Assembly: GCA_001510575.1 (NCBI GenBank)
Contig: LNGK01000007.1
Coordinates: 1,668,151 to 1,732,150, forward strand
Direction: 5' to 3'
Source: Knoxdaviesia capensis
Taxonomy: Eukaryota; Ascomycota; Sordariomycetes; Microascales; Gondwanamycetaceae
Length of the DNA: 64,000 nt
A program made the position numbers and the translations under genes. Shown here piece after piece: positions 1 through 11,661 of this stretch. Positions within the stretch are counted from its first letter, which is position 1. Each line of letters opens with the position of its first letter. Below the pieces are notes generated by a model. It saw only the letters and a program-made list of their open reading frames with translations. It searched no databases and was not told the origin of the DNA.

Positions 1-744
1 CAATCTTTTCTCCCTCTGCCTGTCTACTTGAGCTCTGGGTCATAGTGTCCCGGACCCTGTAGATTTGTATCAGGGGGGGTGTCCTTGCAACCCTCCCTCT
101 TCCTCTATGCCACTCTCGCACTCCTGCTGGCTTTTGGGAGTTTGACTACCCCCTGGGCAGTTGCAGGCTCCCCAATCAGCCGTCTGTCCATGCAGTTAGC
201 TTGCCATAGTCGGGCTCCTCTTCCTAGCTGTCTATCCCCTCTCCTCATCTTCCATCGTCGTCTTATTCTCACTTCTCATCTTTGTCTCTTCTTGCTTCTT
301 TTCTACCCTGCCTTGCCCTGCCCTGCCCTAATGCAAGTCCCAGCTGCGTGACTGTTTGATTTCCATTTGTCTTCTTTCTCCCGTCTGCCTTGCCGGGTTC
401 TCCCTTGGACACACGCATCGTCGGCCGGCATTTACACGCTCGCTTTTATACCAACACGCTCGCTTTCTTCCCGGAAACATTCACTCTCGTTTTACCTCCC
501 TTCTATTTTTTCCCTCTGTTCTGCTCTAGCTACTGCCGCTGTGTCATCGCTTGCCGACATCTTCAGTCTGTCGTTACTTGCTTGTGTCTTTGGACTTTGG
601 CCCGTCTCTCGTTGACAACAGCTCCCTTTGGCTTCTTTAACATTCTCCTTTCGCTTTGCTACTTGGAGAGAGAAAAGGCGACCGTTTGATTTTCTAGAAG
701 TGTCCACTAACCAACGGTCATCCTGGATTCTTCTCCGAAAACAG
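1..744. other. 5' region of the mucin-like gene, no assignable exon
   Basis: This stretch is pyrimidine-rich and has the look of a fungal 5' UTR or a long 5' intron. There is no ATG between about 334 and the reading frame that opens at 745, and the short frames here resemble nothing. A plausible acceptor (ACAG at 741-744) is preceded by a CACTAACC branch point near 705-711. A first exon must therefore lie in this region upstream of the branch point, or before the window. Confidence 0.5.
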
Positions 745-3700
745 GCCGGAAGGCCGTGCGGAAGAGGGGCTTCCTCGCCCGCTTCTACTGCCTGATCATC
801 GTCATCCTCGTCACCGTCGGCCTGCTCGTGGCTGTGCGGCTCATCCACCGCAATGTCCCCGACGGCGCCAAATCCGAGTACAAGTACCCGGTCCTGAAAC
901 GTGATCTCGATGGCCTGAACTCGACGTCGAGTCACTGGCTTGACGTTGATGCTGACTATGACGGAGTGGCCGCGCCGGAAGACCCCGTTGAGACGGCCAA
1001 GCCCGATCCGGTATTAGTCGAGTTTCACCGTATCGAGCTGCTGCTGCGGTCCGCCATTGTTGACCCATTTGCGTCTTCGGCAACCCCCGGTGATGCCGCT
1101 GCTTCGGTAGTCCGGAGACAGTTGGCTCCTCCCACCGGGCCTGCGAACCCGTGGCTGGTGCCGACGCTGACGGTGCGGCCGTCGTTCCAGCCGGTTTTCA
1201 ACGCCGAGGATCCGTTCCTGGTCACACAAACCACGACGGTGACCACACCACCCTTTTTGTTTGACCCGCCCGACATCCCAACACTGATCATCGCCTTGCC
1301 GTCATCATCGACCCGGAGATCGTCAACTCCGCCGGGGTCGACGACTCGCCCTCCGCTGGTACTTGGAGATCTTCCGCCGATTAGAATCGCCACGCTGTTT
1401 CTCCCTACGAGCACTACTTCATCGGTATCGTGCCACTCGCGCTCCGAGACGCGTGTGTGCCTTGACGGAGAGTGCTCCTGCATTCCGCGGTCGACCACCA
1501 GCACCCCCACATTCGTGATCCCGCACCTGCCGACTACCTTCCGCATCCCGACTCTGATCCCGACTCTGCCGGAATCTACCACAGCGTACCTGTCGTCCTG
1601 CCCGCCGTGGCGGGTGAAGAGTTGCCCGTGTCCCACCGGCCAGCTGCGGGTGTGCCGCGACTCGGAGTCGTCGTGCACGTGCGAATTGGCGCAGCCGTGC
1701 CAGGCGGGCTACCGCGACGTGTGCAACACCTTCGCGTGCTGGTGCGAGGAGATGCCGCCGCCGACGGTCACCTGCGCGTACGGCGTGGCCACCTGCGTGG
1801 GCGACGTGTGCACGTGCCCGTGCCCGCCGGGGTATGCCAGGGTGTGCGCCAGCCTGCTCACGTCGTGCGTCTGCCAGCCGGTCACGCAAACGGTGTCGTG
1901 TCCCGAGGGGTCCGACGTCATCTGCGACGGCGACTACTGCTACTGCGCGGATGTGTTCTGCGGCGACGTGGCGCCGAGCTGCAACGACGGCGTGTGCTCG
2001 TGTCCGCCCATGGTCACGCCGACGACTACCACCACCACCACGACTATCATCGAGCCGCCGGTGACATGCAACTCAAGTGCAACTTTGACTTGCTCCAACG
2101 ACTTTTGCTACTGTACCTCGACGCCGGTCACGACAACCACCACCATTATAGAACCGCCGGTGACTTGCAATTCGAGCGCTACGTTGACGTGCTCCGATGA
2201 CTTCTGCTACTGCACTTCACCTCCGGCGACGACAACTACGACAACTACGATTATAGAGCCGCCGGTTACATGTAACTCGAGTGCCACGCTGACATGTTAT
2301 AGTGACTTCTGCTATTGCACTTCAACTCCGGTGACGACAACTACGACGGAACCGCCGACGTGCCAGTCTGGCGCGAGTTTGACGTGCTCGGGCGAGTCCT
2401 GCTTCTGCATCACCGAGCCGTCGACGACAACCACAACCTCCGAGACCACCAGCACGACCGAAACCATCATCACGACCGAGACCACAGCCTCAACCACCGA
2501 GCCGCCGCCGACCACCGAGCCCGCGTCCCTGGGGCCGCCGTCCACCACCACCACCACCAGCAGCCCGACGCCGCCAATCTGCCCGTCAGGGTCCACCAGC
2601 CTGTGCGAGGGCCCGTACTGCTTCTGCTCGACGTGCGACAGCGGCTTCGACATGATCTGTCTGGACGACACGCCCGAGCCGTGCTTCTGCCCAACGGCCA
2701 CCACGTCTACCACATCGACGACGTCGACTACTGTTCCCCCCTCGACCACGTCGACTACGGAAGCGCCGCCGACCACCACCACCACAACAGCGACGACGAC
2801 GACGACGACGACGACGCCGTCGCCTCCTACGATAGTGACGCCGTCGACGTCGACGCCTGAGACCACTTCGACCACTTCGACCACTGAAACGACTCCGTCT
2901 ACCACGGTTCCTCCGTCGACCACTACTACGCCGACATCTCCGCCGACGTCTCCGCCATCAACGCCGACTGACACTTCGACGGAGACGCCTACTGAGACGT
3001 CCACCGAGACGCCCACTTTCACCCCTACTGTCATTTTAATAGTCACTCCCACGGAGATTTCCACTGAGACTCCTACCGAGACGCCCACGGAGACGCCCAC
3101 GGAAACGCCCACCGACACTCCCACCCACACTCCCACCGAGTCTCCGACGGTCACTCCCACCTCTCCCACAGATACCCCCACGGATACGCCGACCGATTCT
3201 CCCGTTGTGACTCCTACAGACACTTCTACGGATACTCCCACCCAGTTTCCTACCGACACCCCAACTGACGCCCCCACAGCCACTCCGTCCGACCCTCCCA
3301 CGCAGACCCCAACCGAGTCTCTCACCCAGTCGGACTCCACGCCCGACACTGAAATTATCCTTGCCCAGATTTCGTCTGATCCGGCCACGCCGACGTCTGA
3401 CCCGGCAACTCCGTCCTCAGACCCGGCGTCAACCGATCCTTCCACGCCGGCCACAACTCCTCCCACCACTCCTCCCACCACTCCCCCGACAGCTCCTCCG
3501 ACAACGCCCGCAACAACACCCCCGACAACCCCGCCCACTTCCGCAGAAACTTCCCCGGCCACCACTGACAACACCGACACGGACACCGGCTCGGGCACCA
3601 GCACCGGAACCGACACTGGAACCAACACCGGAACCAACACCGGAACCAACACCGGAACCAACACCGGCACGCCCACCTCGGGAGCCCCGGTGCTAACGCC

Positions 3701-5237
3701 AACGGAGACCGCCGACCCACTTCTTCCGGAGCCGGTCAAGCTGATTGCTTGGCCCGGGTCCCGGTCGATTCTGGGCAGTCATACGCCGCTGGTGGTTGCG
3801 CGAGCCTTTGTGGTGCTTCTCAGCGGCATCGGCACCCAGATCACGGCGTTAGAGCCCATGCGCCAGATGATCTCGCCCGACGGCGCGTCTGGTGGTGTCC
3901 TGGCCGGAACGGCGCTGTCGATGCTGCCGGTGATTTTCGGAGAGTTCATCGCGGATGCCGGCAGTGCAGTGGCGCCGGTGGCCATCTTCCTGGACACTAA
4001 CTACTGCCAGGAGCCGCTGTTCGAGGGCACGGTCAACCCGTGCTGGCCGCCGCGCATCAGCACCAACAAATGGGCGCTGGACATTCTCACCGGCTCGCTG
4101 GCAGTTGTAGCTGCCACTCTCATCTATGTGGTGGTGCTCTGGCTCAAGACGCCGAGCATGTCCACCGTGGAGCCGACCACCAGCATTTCCGGCCTGGCCA
4201 GTCTGATGGGCCACCCGCAGGTCGAGCGAGACTTTGCCGACGTACCGACGGAAATGACCAACACTCAGCTGGCGAAGCACCTCAACGAGCGCACGTACAA
4301 GTACACTCTGGGCAATTACCACGTTGAGGACATGGGCGACCGCTTCGGTATCATGCCGCTGATCCTCCCGCCAACGCAGGGCCAGACCGCGGTGGACAAG
4401 CTCCGGGGCCGTCTCCAGGGCGGCATGGTGAGCGCCGGGTCGTCGGCCACGGTGTTCGCCGACTGGACCCGCAGCCGGTTCTTCCTCGACACCGCGTTTT
4501 CCGGGCTCCTGCTCGGCCTTCTGGGCTTCACGGCGACCGCGCTGGCGTTCGTCGACAACCCGCGGCGGGTGTTCGTCTACAGCTCGCGGGGCGCCACCAT
4601 CGGCTTCCGCGTCGGCTTCACGATCATCGGCATCCTGGTGGCGCGCTACTGGCGCAGCGTGTTCGTCGACGCGCAGGCCATGTCGGTCTTCGCGCGGCTG
4701 CACGACACGCCGGCCGACGCGCGCAGCACGATCAACAAGAGCGGCCACGCGATCCCGCTGTTTGCCATCTTCCCGCTCGCGCGCCTCGGCTACATGTTCG
4801 CGGCGTCGGTCGCGGTCACGGCGCTGCTCTCGGAGCTGTTCGTGATTGCGCTCGCCGGCCTGCCCTACCGGCCGGGCCAGCTGCGCGGCGAGTTCCTGGT
4901 GTGCGGCATCGCAGCCATGGCCGTGCTGGTGGTCATGCTGATGCAGCTCGCGCTGGTGATGCGCTGGCGCCGCTCGCTGCCGCACATGCCGCGGCGGCCG
5001 ACCACGGTGGCGGCGGTGATGACGTACGTGGCGCACACGGCGATGACGCGCGACTTCGAGGGCATGGAGGCGCGCCAGCGCAAGGAGCGCGACCGCGCGA
5101 TTGAGGGCCTGGGCAAGCGCTATGCCTACGGGCTGCGCGTCGACGGCGACGGCCGCAAGCGCTGGGTGGTCGACGAGGTGGGCCATGAGTATGAGGCCGA
5201 GCGCGCGCGCATGGTTGCGGCTGATAGCGGCAGATAG
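745..5237 (+). CDS. Mucin-like multi-pass membrane protein, DUF3433/spray-like (5' end missing)
   Basis: About 1495 codons are open without interruption. The frame starts with a basic stretch and a membrane segment near its beginning (YCLIIVILVTVGLLVAVRL). A cysteine-rich region follows, then a very long Thr/Ser/Pro-rich region with several internal repeats, which is typical of heavily O-glycosylated extracellular stalks. The last ~500 residues hold several membrane helices and a charged cytosolic tail. This layout, including the segment beginning near STVEPTTSISGLASLMGHP, resembles the large fungal DUF3433 proteins related to Neurospora spray; that is a family guess from memory. No in-frame ATG exists near the start: the apparent first codon at 756 is GTG, and an acceptor sits at 741-744, so at least one upstream exon is missing. 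A cell-surface or wall-sensing role is inference only. Confidence 0.7.
2030..2335 (+). repeat. Tandem cysteine repeats inside the mucin-like protein
   Basis: Three copies of a unit of about 33 residues (core IIEPPVTCNSSATLTC, then a D-F-C-Y-C end), followed by a fourth, more divergent copy. Each has four Cys and an N-S-S glycosylation sequon. The protein copies are almost identical, but the DNA differs at many third positions. Confidence 0.85.
2970..3330 (+). repeat. Degenerate (E/D)TPT tetrapeptide repeats
   Basis: Twelve-base units encoding ETPT, DTPT and variants run through this part of the mucin-like gene. They form a rigid Thr/Pro stalk that could be densely O-mannosylated. Confidence 0.85.
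3604..3670 (+). repeat. 12-bp tandem repeats encoding GTNT
   Basis: About five units of GGAACCAACACC encode Gly-Thr-Asn-Thr. Unlike the Cys repeats, these are nearly identical in DNA, so they are young or are homogenised by slippage and may vary in length between strains. Confidence 0.85.
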
Positions 5238-5252
5238 GCGACCCGCAGAGCT

Positions 5253-5335
5253 GAGTGAGAGGGAGAGTGAGAGGGAGAGGGAGAGGCAGAGGGAGAGGAA
5301 CGAGATGGAGGGGGAACAAGAGAGAGAGAGAGAAT
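5253..5335 (+). repeat. Imperfect purine (GA-rich) microsatellite
   Basis: GAGAGG/GAGA repeats start about 15 bases after the stop codon of the mucin-like gene, inside its presumed 3' UTR. Confidence 0.8.
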
Positions 5336-8300
5336 GAGCCTGGAGGGCGGGCTGCAGGCGGGTGGAGTTCGACAGAGCCGCAAGAGTGGGAGAAGCCGGA
5401 ATGAGACCCTGGAGTGGATCGGGACTCGGAGATGACTTCATCCAGCGGAGTGGAGGGAGCGATGCGATCTTCACGTGTGTTTTTTTGTGTCTGGTTGTTT
5501 CTGTTGTTAATCCTTTCTAATAACGATATGCTTCTTGTTCCCCTTACCCATAGACTTTCCTGTTCATCCCTTTTCTGTTCTCTGGGGGTTCGGTACTCTC
5601 TTCACATTCTTCATATATCTCGCATTTGCGGTGCGTCATTATCGCACCGGGTGTTATCTTGTGTCATATTGTGTTTCCTGTTCTTTTCTTTTTTTTTTCT
5701 TTTCTCTTTTTTTCTTTTCTCTCTCATCTGGGATATATAGCGTTGACATTTCGGGATCTCCTCCTTTTTGTTCTATTTCTCTCCTTTTTCACATGTTCCT
5801 GCTCTTCTCCCCCCTGGTTTTCTGTTCTCAACTTTCTCGTGTTCTCCCTGTGAGCATGAATGATGCCAGCGGAGTCTAATATTCCCCCTTTTCTCTCCCA
5901 TCATAATAATACCTGCTTGGGAACCATATTACCACCGCTATCTGCTCTTCCGTGCATGCCGGCCCCGGTTTAGGTGGGAGTGACGTTGGAGCCCAAGCCT
6001 CGGCCGGGGAAGTTTGATTAGCGTCGGCCTCGGTGTGGCAATAAGCCCCGACTGAGCGATATGGCGAGTGCTCAGCTCTCTGTTTTTTGTCGCTGCTGTT
6101 CGGGGAAACAGGGGTAGATGTACTACTGTACTGTATGTTGACGTAGTGGGCATCTTCCCTGGGTTCCTGTTCCCTGGAAGCATATGTCGTGTGTCTGTTC
6201 TTCGCTGGACTGTGCGCCTGTGCCTGTTTCTGTTTGGTAGTAGACGCCTGTGCCTTTGTTTTTGGGGGGGAGGGGCTTTTTAATGTGTGGTCCCTGCCCA
6301 TCTCCCGGACTGGTCACAAACCCCGGATGGACGGTCGGAATGACAAAACAAAGCAAGTCTTCACGTCAGATTCTCGTCCGTGATATTTTCGCGGGCGCGG
6401 TCCTTGCGCCGGACGGACCAAAAACGGTCAGCATGTCCGTTCTGTATAGTAATCTCATACTCATAAGCCACCACACACACACACACACACACGCCATCAT
6501 CCCTGACTTATGTCGGACAGTACTGTACATTTGTACTGTACTGTACATACATACGGACAGATACGGGTAATACGCTGCCAACACCCCCGGCATCACGTTC
6601 CTGGGGGGGTGGCCGTTGTCTGATTTGTTTGTATCTTGGCTGTTTTCTTTTCGGCCAAGCGCGCCATTTCCAGCGCGGTGAAAATGTCAGAGCCCGGACT
6701 CCGACGGCTTAACTGCTTCTCCTTTTTTCACCTAATAAATCTCCGTCCACGGCCTCTCGAGAACTGGCAAGTCAGTAACTGACTTCCTTTCTGCACTTAT
6801 ACCGGGAGGCGGAAGCGCCACGTTCACTCCAGAAGCCCCCGTACGCTGTCGGGGGTTTCCTTTTCTCCTCCTCCTTCTCCCTCCCCTCTCACCCCGTTGC
6901 CCGTTCCTGGCCTTTACCTCTCCTAAACCGCGTGGTGAATCACGGCCATAGCCCACGGCCATCCTCCAAGTCTGAGCCTGAACCGCCCCAATTCCCCGAA
7001 TTTTTTAAATTTTTTATTTGGAGCGTCTGACTGCTGCCAGCAACGCAGCCAACGTTCCTGGTCCCCATAAACACCGGGACGGACTTCGGACCATTAAAAC
7101 ACCGTGACAGCTAGCCTTAGGGTTCAACCCACACCCTCCAGCCGCACTAGCCCGTATCCAGTAAAGCGCCTTCCGGGGCCGGGCGCGACTCCCTCCAAAA
7201 AGAAAAACAAAAACGGTTATGTTGGCCGACCGCGCGGACTTGAGGCTCGGACAAGCTTGTGTCAGTGGCTTTGTCCAGCAAGATGTCGCGAGGACTTTCC
7301 AGGGCGTCTGATTCTGCATTGCTACTGTACGTAAACTGCCACCACTTACACCCAGGCAACTTACGCCGTCCATGGCCCTCTTTTATTTTTCCTCTACTCT
7401 TATTTTTCTTTTATTTTTACTTTTATTTTTATTTTCTTTATTTTCTTTATTTTCTCTTCTTTTTTTAAAAATCTTTTTTTAATTTTCTTTTTATTTGAAA
7501 GGGGGGCGTGTGTTTAGGACAGAAGACCCCAAAGCGCCAGTAATTTCAGGGCTTGCACCTGCGAGTCAAGCTCTTTTCTCTCCAAAAGGGTCGCTCCTTC
7601 CCCCTCCCCCCCCACTGTCGACTGTCGGGTTTCGCAGACCCATTCCTTCCCGGCGCTTTTTTTCTCCCACAGGGCCGGCCTTGAACAAGCTTCCGTAGTC
7701 GCCGTTCTAGAAAAGCAATTTCCGGGTTGTTCCTGCCCTCTGCCGATGTTGTGCCTTCCTCTTCTGCCGTGACTTGGTTTTATTTTTGGATTCGTTCTTT
7801 CCTTTTCTTCTCTCTCCCTTCAAACTTCTTTTCAACGACATGTCTCGCTAAATGCATATTTATATAGCGGGGCGACTTTCCGTCCGAACCTTTCACTCGT
7901 CCTCTTCAATTCCAGTTGTTTCTGTCCATCTCTCGGCTTCTTCTATAAGCTTCTTCGATCCTTTCAGGGATCTTCTGACTCTTACCCTCTTCTGCGTTCT
8001 CCGTTGCCTGCCCGCCCTTTCTTCATCGTCTAAGTGGCCGGTCTGGGCAGACCATCCTGGTTCATGCAGATTCAGGTTACATGACACGGCACTCCATCCC
8101 TACACGGAATAAACATATATCTTTGGCCCTCTGCTTCTCTGTTTCCACTGACAAATCTGGCGCCTAAGGTCTGACTGTCTCCTCTGCTTCTTCCCTCTTC
8201 GCCTTGGCTGTCTTGTCTCTCTTTTCCTCTCCTCCCCCCATTCTTCCCCGACTCTCTTTTTCTTTTTTTCTCTTTTCTTTATGCATGCTTGGCCGAGCAT

Positions 8301-8549
8301 CCGAAAGAGAACCCACCCACGTACCACCGTTTCCCACATCAGCCCAGCTGGCCCGTTGTGTTTCCCTGCACACGTGCTCCGCTTCGTCCCAACATCCCCA
8401 TCCGTCGACCGGTGGTTGTACTCCCAATTGACGGCGGAATCATTGCTCCGGCTTGACCTCTACAGAAACAGTAACAAGACGACAAACCTGTATACACAAA
8501 CCCACTGAGCTCTCCAGATCCTCTTCCCGCAAGAGAGATATGAATCGCC
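5336..8549. other. 3.2-kb intergenic region
   Basis: No convincing gene was seen. The region contains the 3' UTR of the upstream gene and the long pyrimidine-rich promoter and leader of the Zn2Cys6 regulator. It also has a (CA)n run at 6471-6492, repeated ACTGTA motifs near 6120-6138 and 6520-6550, and AT-rich runs at 7375-7500. The short frames here are low-complexity translations. Confidence 0.6.
6471..6492 (+). repeat. (CA)n microsatellite
   Basis: A perfect run of CA dinucleotides in intergenic DNA. Confidence 0.9.
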
Positions 8550-10487
8550 ATGGACCTCGATGTCAGTCTTCTAGACGCTGTGCCAACTCCGCCGCGCTCG
8601 GCGACCGTTTCGTCCGCTCCGTCTAGCTCTTCCGCACTCACCTCCGCAGCCACAAACCACCCACGCGCCTCCACCCCCACCTCCACCACTCCCACCGCGG
8701 CCAAGCCCGACATTGGCCATGGCTCGTCGTCCACCCGTCGGTGGCACCCCAAGACCAAAACCGGCTGTTCCACCTGCAAAGCCCGCCGAATTAAGTGCGA
8801 CGAGGACAAGCCGTCCTGTCGCAATTGCATTCGCTATGGCACCGAGTGTGGCTTCTTAACCAGCGGCACTTCTCCTAGGCCACATCATCCCCAGCCCTCC
8901 ACCCATCTCCCGGCCGCCTCTTCCGGCTTCTCTGCTTCCTCCGCAACCTCCGGCGGTGCAGGCCCGAACACCCCGGCACCCCTCCGGTCGGCTTCTAATG
9001 GCGCCGCCGCTGGACCGCCCATCCCGAATGCGCTGAACCGGGACATGCGGCTCAACCTGCCCGATCTGGAGCTGCTGCACCACTACTGTATCTCGACATG
9101 CTTCACGCTTGCGGAAGACCCCTTCATGCAGGCGTTCTGGCGCAACAATGTCGTGCGCGTGGCGCTGCGGTGCGACTTTGTCATGCGCGGAATACTCGCT
9201 CTCACCGCCCTGCACATGTCGACACTGTTCCCCGACCGAGCCGCCGAGCTTTCACAGCGGGCCGCGTTATACTACAGCGTGGCCACGAAGGAGGCCATGC
9301 AGCGGCTCTCGGGCAATGCGACCACCGAGGACACCGAGTTCCTCTTCCTGTTCTCGATCCTAACCATCTTCCAGGTGCTCGCATCGTCGAAAGACCCCAA
9401 AGCCACCATTCTGGCCGGCAACGACAACACGCCCGACTGGATGGTGCTCTTCCGCGGCACCATCCAGATTGTGTCGATGAGCCTCAGCGACCCGGCCCAC
9501 CCGGCCTCCGACCTGATCTACCACTCCGCCACCTCGCCGGTCATCCTGCACGCGATGAGCCGCTGCCGCTTCGAAGAACCCCTCACCAAGCAGCACCCAT
9601 ACCTCGAACGGCTGCGCAGCCAGCTGCGCAACGCCCACCACATCGACCCGGCGGTGGCGCAGATCTACTCCAAGGCCCTCAGCGAGCTGGACAAGGCTTT
9701 CTTCGCCTTCTTCGGCTCGACCGCCACCCCGCCGGAGATGTGCGCCTCGAGCGCCGCGAGCACACCCGGCACGCCGGCCACCGAGACACCTCGTAGCAGC
9801 CTCAGCAGCGGCCCTGGTGGCCCCGGGGGAGCCAAACCATCCGCCCGGCGCGGGATGATCCCGCGGGTGCCGTCGTACAACCAGCAACACCTCCAGCTCG
9901 TCGTGCCGCAGGACGTCGACATCGTCGACGTGTTCATCTGGCTGGCGGTGATGGCGGACGATTTCCTGCCGCTGCTGAAGACCGAGGCGCCCGCGCAGGA
10001 GGCGCTGGCCATCTTCTGCTACTTCAGCCTCCTGCCGCGGCGCTTGCCGAGCCAGTGGTGGCTGGACAGCTGGGCTACGAATCTGCTGGTGCGATCATAC
10101 GAGCTGCTGGACGACGAGCACCGCGCGTGGATCGTTGATCCCCCCGGCGTCGTCCTCCCCCGCCCAACACCAACCACCACAGCAGCAATCGCCCCAGCAG
10201 CAGCCGCAGCAGTACCACCACCACCACCGCCGCCCCAGTCGCCGCAGCCGTTGGTATCCATGTCCCCGCCGGACTCGATCGACGGCGGCGCTGCCAAAGA
10301 CCTCTACGCCGCGTACCAGAACCCGCCGCACCACCACCACCAACACCAAGCACACTCCTCGCACTCGCTCCAGCAGGACGCGGAAGATCCCGACGCCATG
10401 TCTATGCAGGTTGCAGAGCCCACCGGTCCTTATGCCTGGCCTGTAATGGAACGCGACGGACTGCCGTTCTCGACGTCCTTTTTCTAG
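8550..10487 (+). CDS. Zn(II)2Cys6 transcription factor, Upc2/sterol-regulator type
   Basis: A single-exon protein of 645 residues. Cys73, Cys76, Cys83, Cys90, Cys93 and Cys100 fit CX2CX6CX6CX2CX6C of the fungal binuclear zinc cluster, preceded by a basic RRWHPKTKTGC stretch. This form (KTGCSTCKARRIKCDE) is the one seen in Upc2/Ecm22-like sterol regulators and their filamentous relatives. After a Ser/Thr/Pro-rich linker comes a helical region starting around LNLPDLELLHHYC and containing RGILALTALHMS, typical of the C-terminal ligand-sensing or activation half of this subfamily. The C-terminus is rich in Pro, Gln and His. The ATG at 8550 is the first in frame and gives a complete N-terminus. 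It is expected to be a nuclear DNA-binding regulator. The target genes are unknown, and the Upc2 assignment is by similarity only. Confidence 0.85.
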   Translation: MDLDVSLLDAVPTPPRSATVSSAPSSSSALTSAATNHPRASTPTSTTPTAAKPDIGHGSSSTRRWHPKTKTGCSTCKARRIKCDEDKPSCRNCIRYGTECGFLTSGTSPRPHHPQPSTHLPAASSGFSASSATSGGAGPNTPAPLRSASNGAAAGPPIPNALNRDMRLNLPDLELLHHYCISTCFTLAEDPFMQAFWRNNVVRVALRCDFVMRGILALTALHMSTLFPDRAAELSQRAALYYSVATKEAMQRLSGNATTEDTEFLFLFSILTIFQVLASSKDPKATILAGNDNTPDWMVLFRGTIQIVSMSLSDPAHPASDLIYHSATSPVILHAMSRCRFEEPLTKQHPYLERLRSQLRNAHHIDPAVAQIYSKALSELDKAFFAFFGSTATPPEMCASSAASTPGTPATETPRSSLSSGPGGPGGAKPSARRGMIPRVPSYNQQHLQLVVPQDVDIVDVFIWLAVMADDFLPLLKTEAPAQEALAIFCYFSLLPRRLPSQWWLDSWATNLLVRSYELLDDEHRAWIVDPPGVVLPRPTPTTTAAIAPAAAAAVPPPPPPPQSPQPLVSMSPPDSIDGGAAKDLYAAYQNPPHHHHQHQAHSSHSLQQDAEDPDAMSMQVAEPTGPYAWPVMERDGLPFSTSFF

Positions 10488-11661
10488 GCCCTGTCTACGT
10501 GTTCCCCATTTTCCCCACACACACACACACACACACATTGCCTGTCCTGTTTCATTACTTTTTTGTCGATTTTTTGGGAACCTTTTCTTTTTGGGGGCTT
10601 ATCCATGGCATGGCGGTGCACTCTCCAACCAACCTTGATTCTCAGATATGGGGCTCGTTCACCGGAGAGCGTGCCGATGACCTCGTTTCTGCGGCTCAGA
10701 TCGGTGTCTATCTGGTTTAAGCTACCATTACTGGTTTTAGGTTTTTGATCTATATCTCTTGGCTTCTGTTTCTATTTTCCTGGCTGGCGTTTTTTTCCTT
10801 ATCTGTTCCACTTCTTTGGGTCGTGTCGTATAGATCTCGGGTGTTGGCCTAGTACACGAAGCGATGTTCGTCTTAGAATGCGGCGGCGCTTGGGCTTTTC
10901 GTTACTTTTATGTTTCATGGGGGCGGCGGACTGACACTTGTTTAATGCATAGCCGATGTTGATTCTTTTTTTCTTTTCTTTTTCCCTTCCATTCTTTTCT
11001 CTGGCATGAATGATATTGAATATTGTCCGAGGCATTTCGGCTCCTAGCTCCGGAGTTTGAATTTCACCTGTTGTCACCATCACACATACGCTCTCCATCT
11101 CTCCATGCTCCACCTGTTCTGCATTCGCCGATCACCTTCGGTCGGTCAAAGAACGAAATTCCCGAGATCATGGAGAGGCGTTCCGCTGATTACCCGGGTC
11201 CATTACTTCTGAGACCCTCGTTTTGCTACATAAGTCGCTGCGCCAAACGCAAGAAGATGCGAAGTACACATACAACGGAAAGGGATATATCGTATTGGTT
11301 CCTTCAGGCTTTTACGCTTGATATCACTAATAGACCCGAATCATGAACCAAACACAATTCATGATTGAATAGCCCTATGGACAGCTAAAACGAACTAATG
11401 TTGCCCTAAATGCGCCTCAAAAAAGCAAATCCCATGGACAAAACAAACTGAAACGACAGGAACGGTACATGCATATATCCAAGCAAAAAGCCGAACAAAA
11501 ATACAAACAGACTTGAACTGAAAACGATGCTAACGTATGTGAAGAAGGATAGCGGGCGATGGGGGGAGGGGTGGTGAGGTTTCGGGGGCCAAAGCCAGGG
11601 ATTCAAGCTCCGGGAAAGACATTGGGGAATGAAGACAAATAGTACGGCGCCAGGCCTGCAT
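10488..11661. other. Intergenic region between convergent units
   Basis: 3' UTR of the Zn2Cys6 gene with a (CA)n run near 10515-10537, then AT-rich DNA. No coding signal was recognised on either strand. Confidence 0.6.

Noticed and set aside
2312..3739. A 475-codon minus-strand frame rich in Val and Gly
   Set aside because: It is the complement of the Thr/Pro repeats of the mucin-like gene (ACN and CCN codons read backwards as Val and Gly).
3849..5474. A 541-codon minus-strand frame opposite the membrane part of the mucin-like gene
   Set aside because: It is very rich in Arg and His with no recognisable domain, whereas the plus strand encodes coherent membrane helices.
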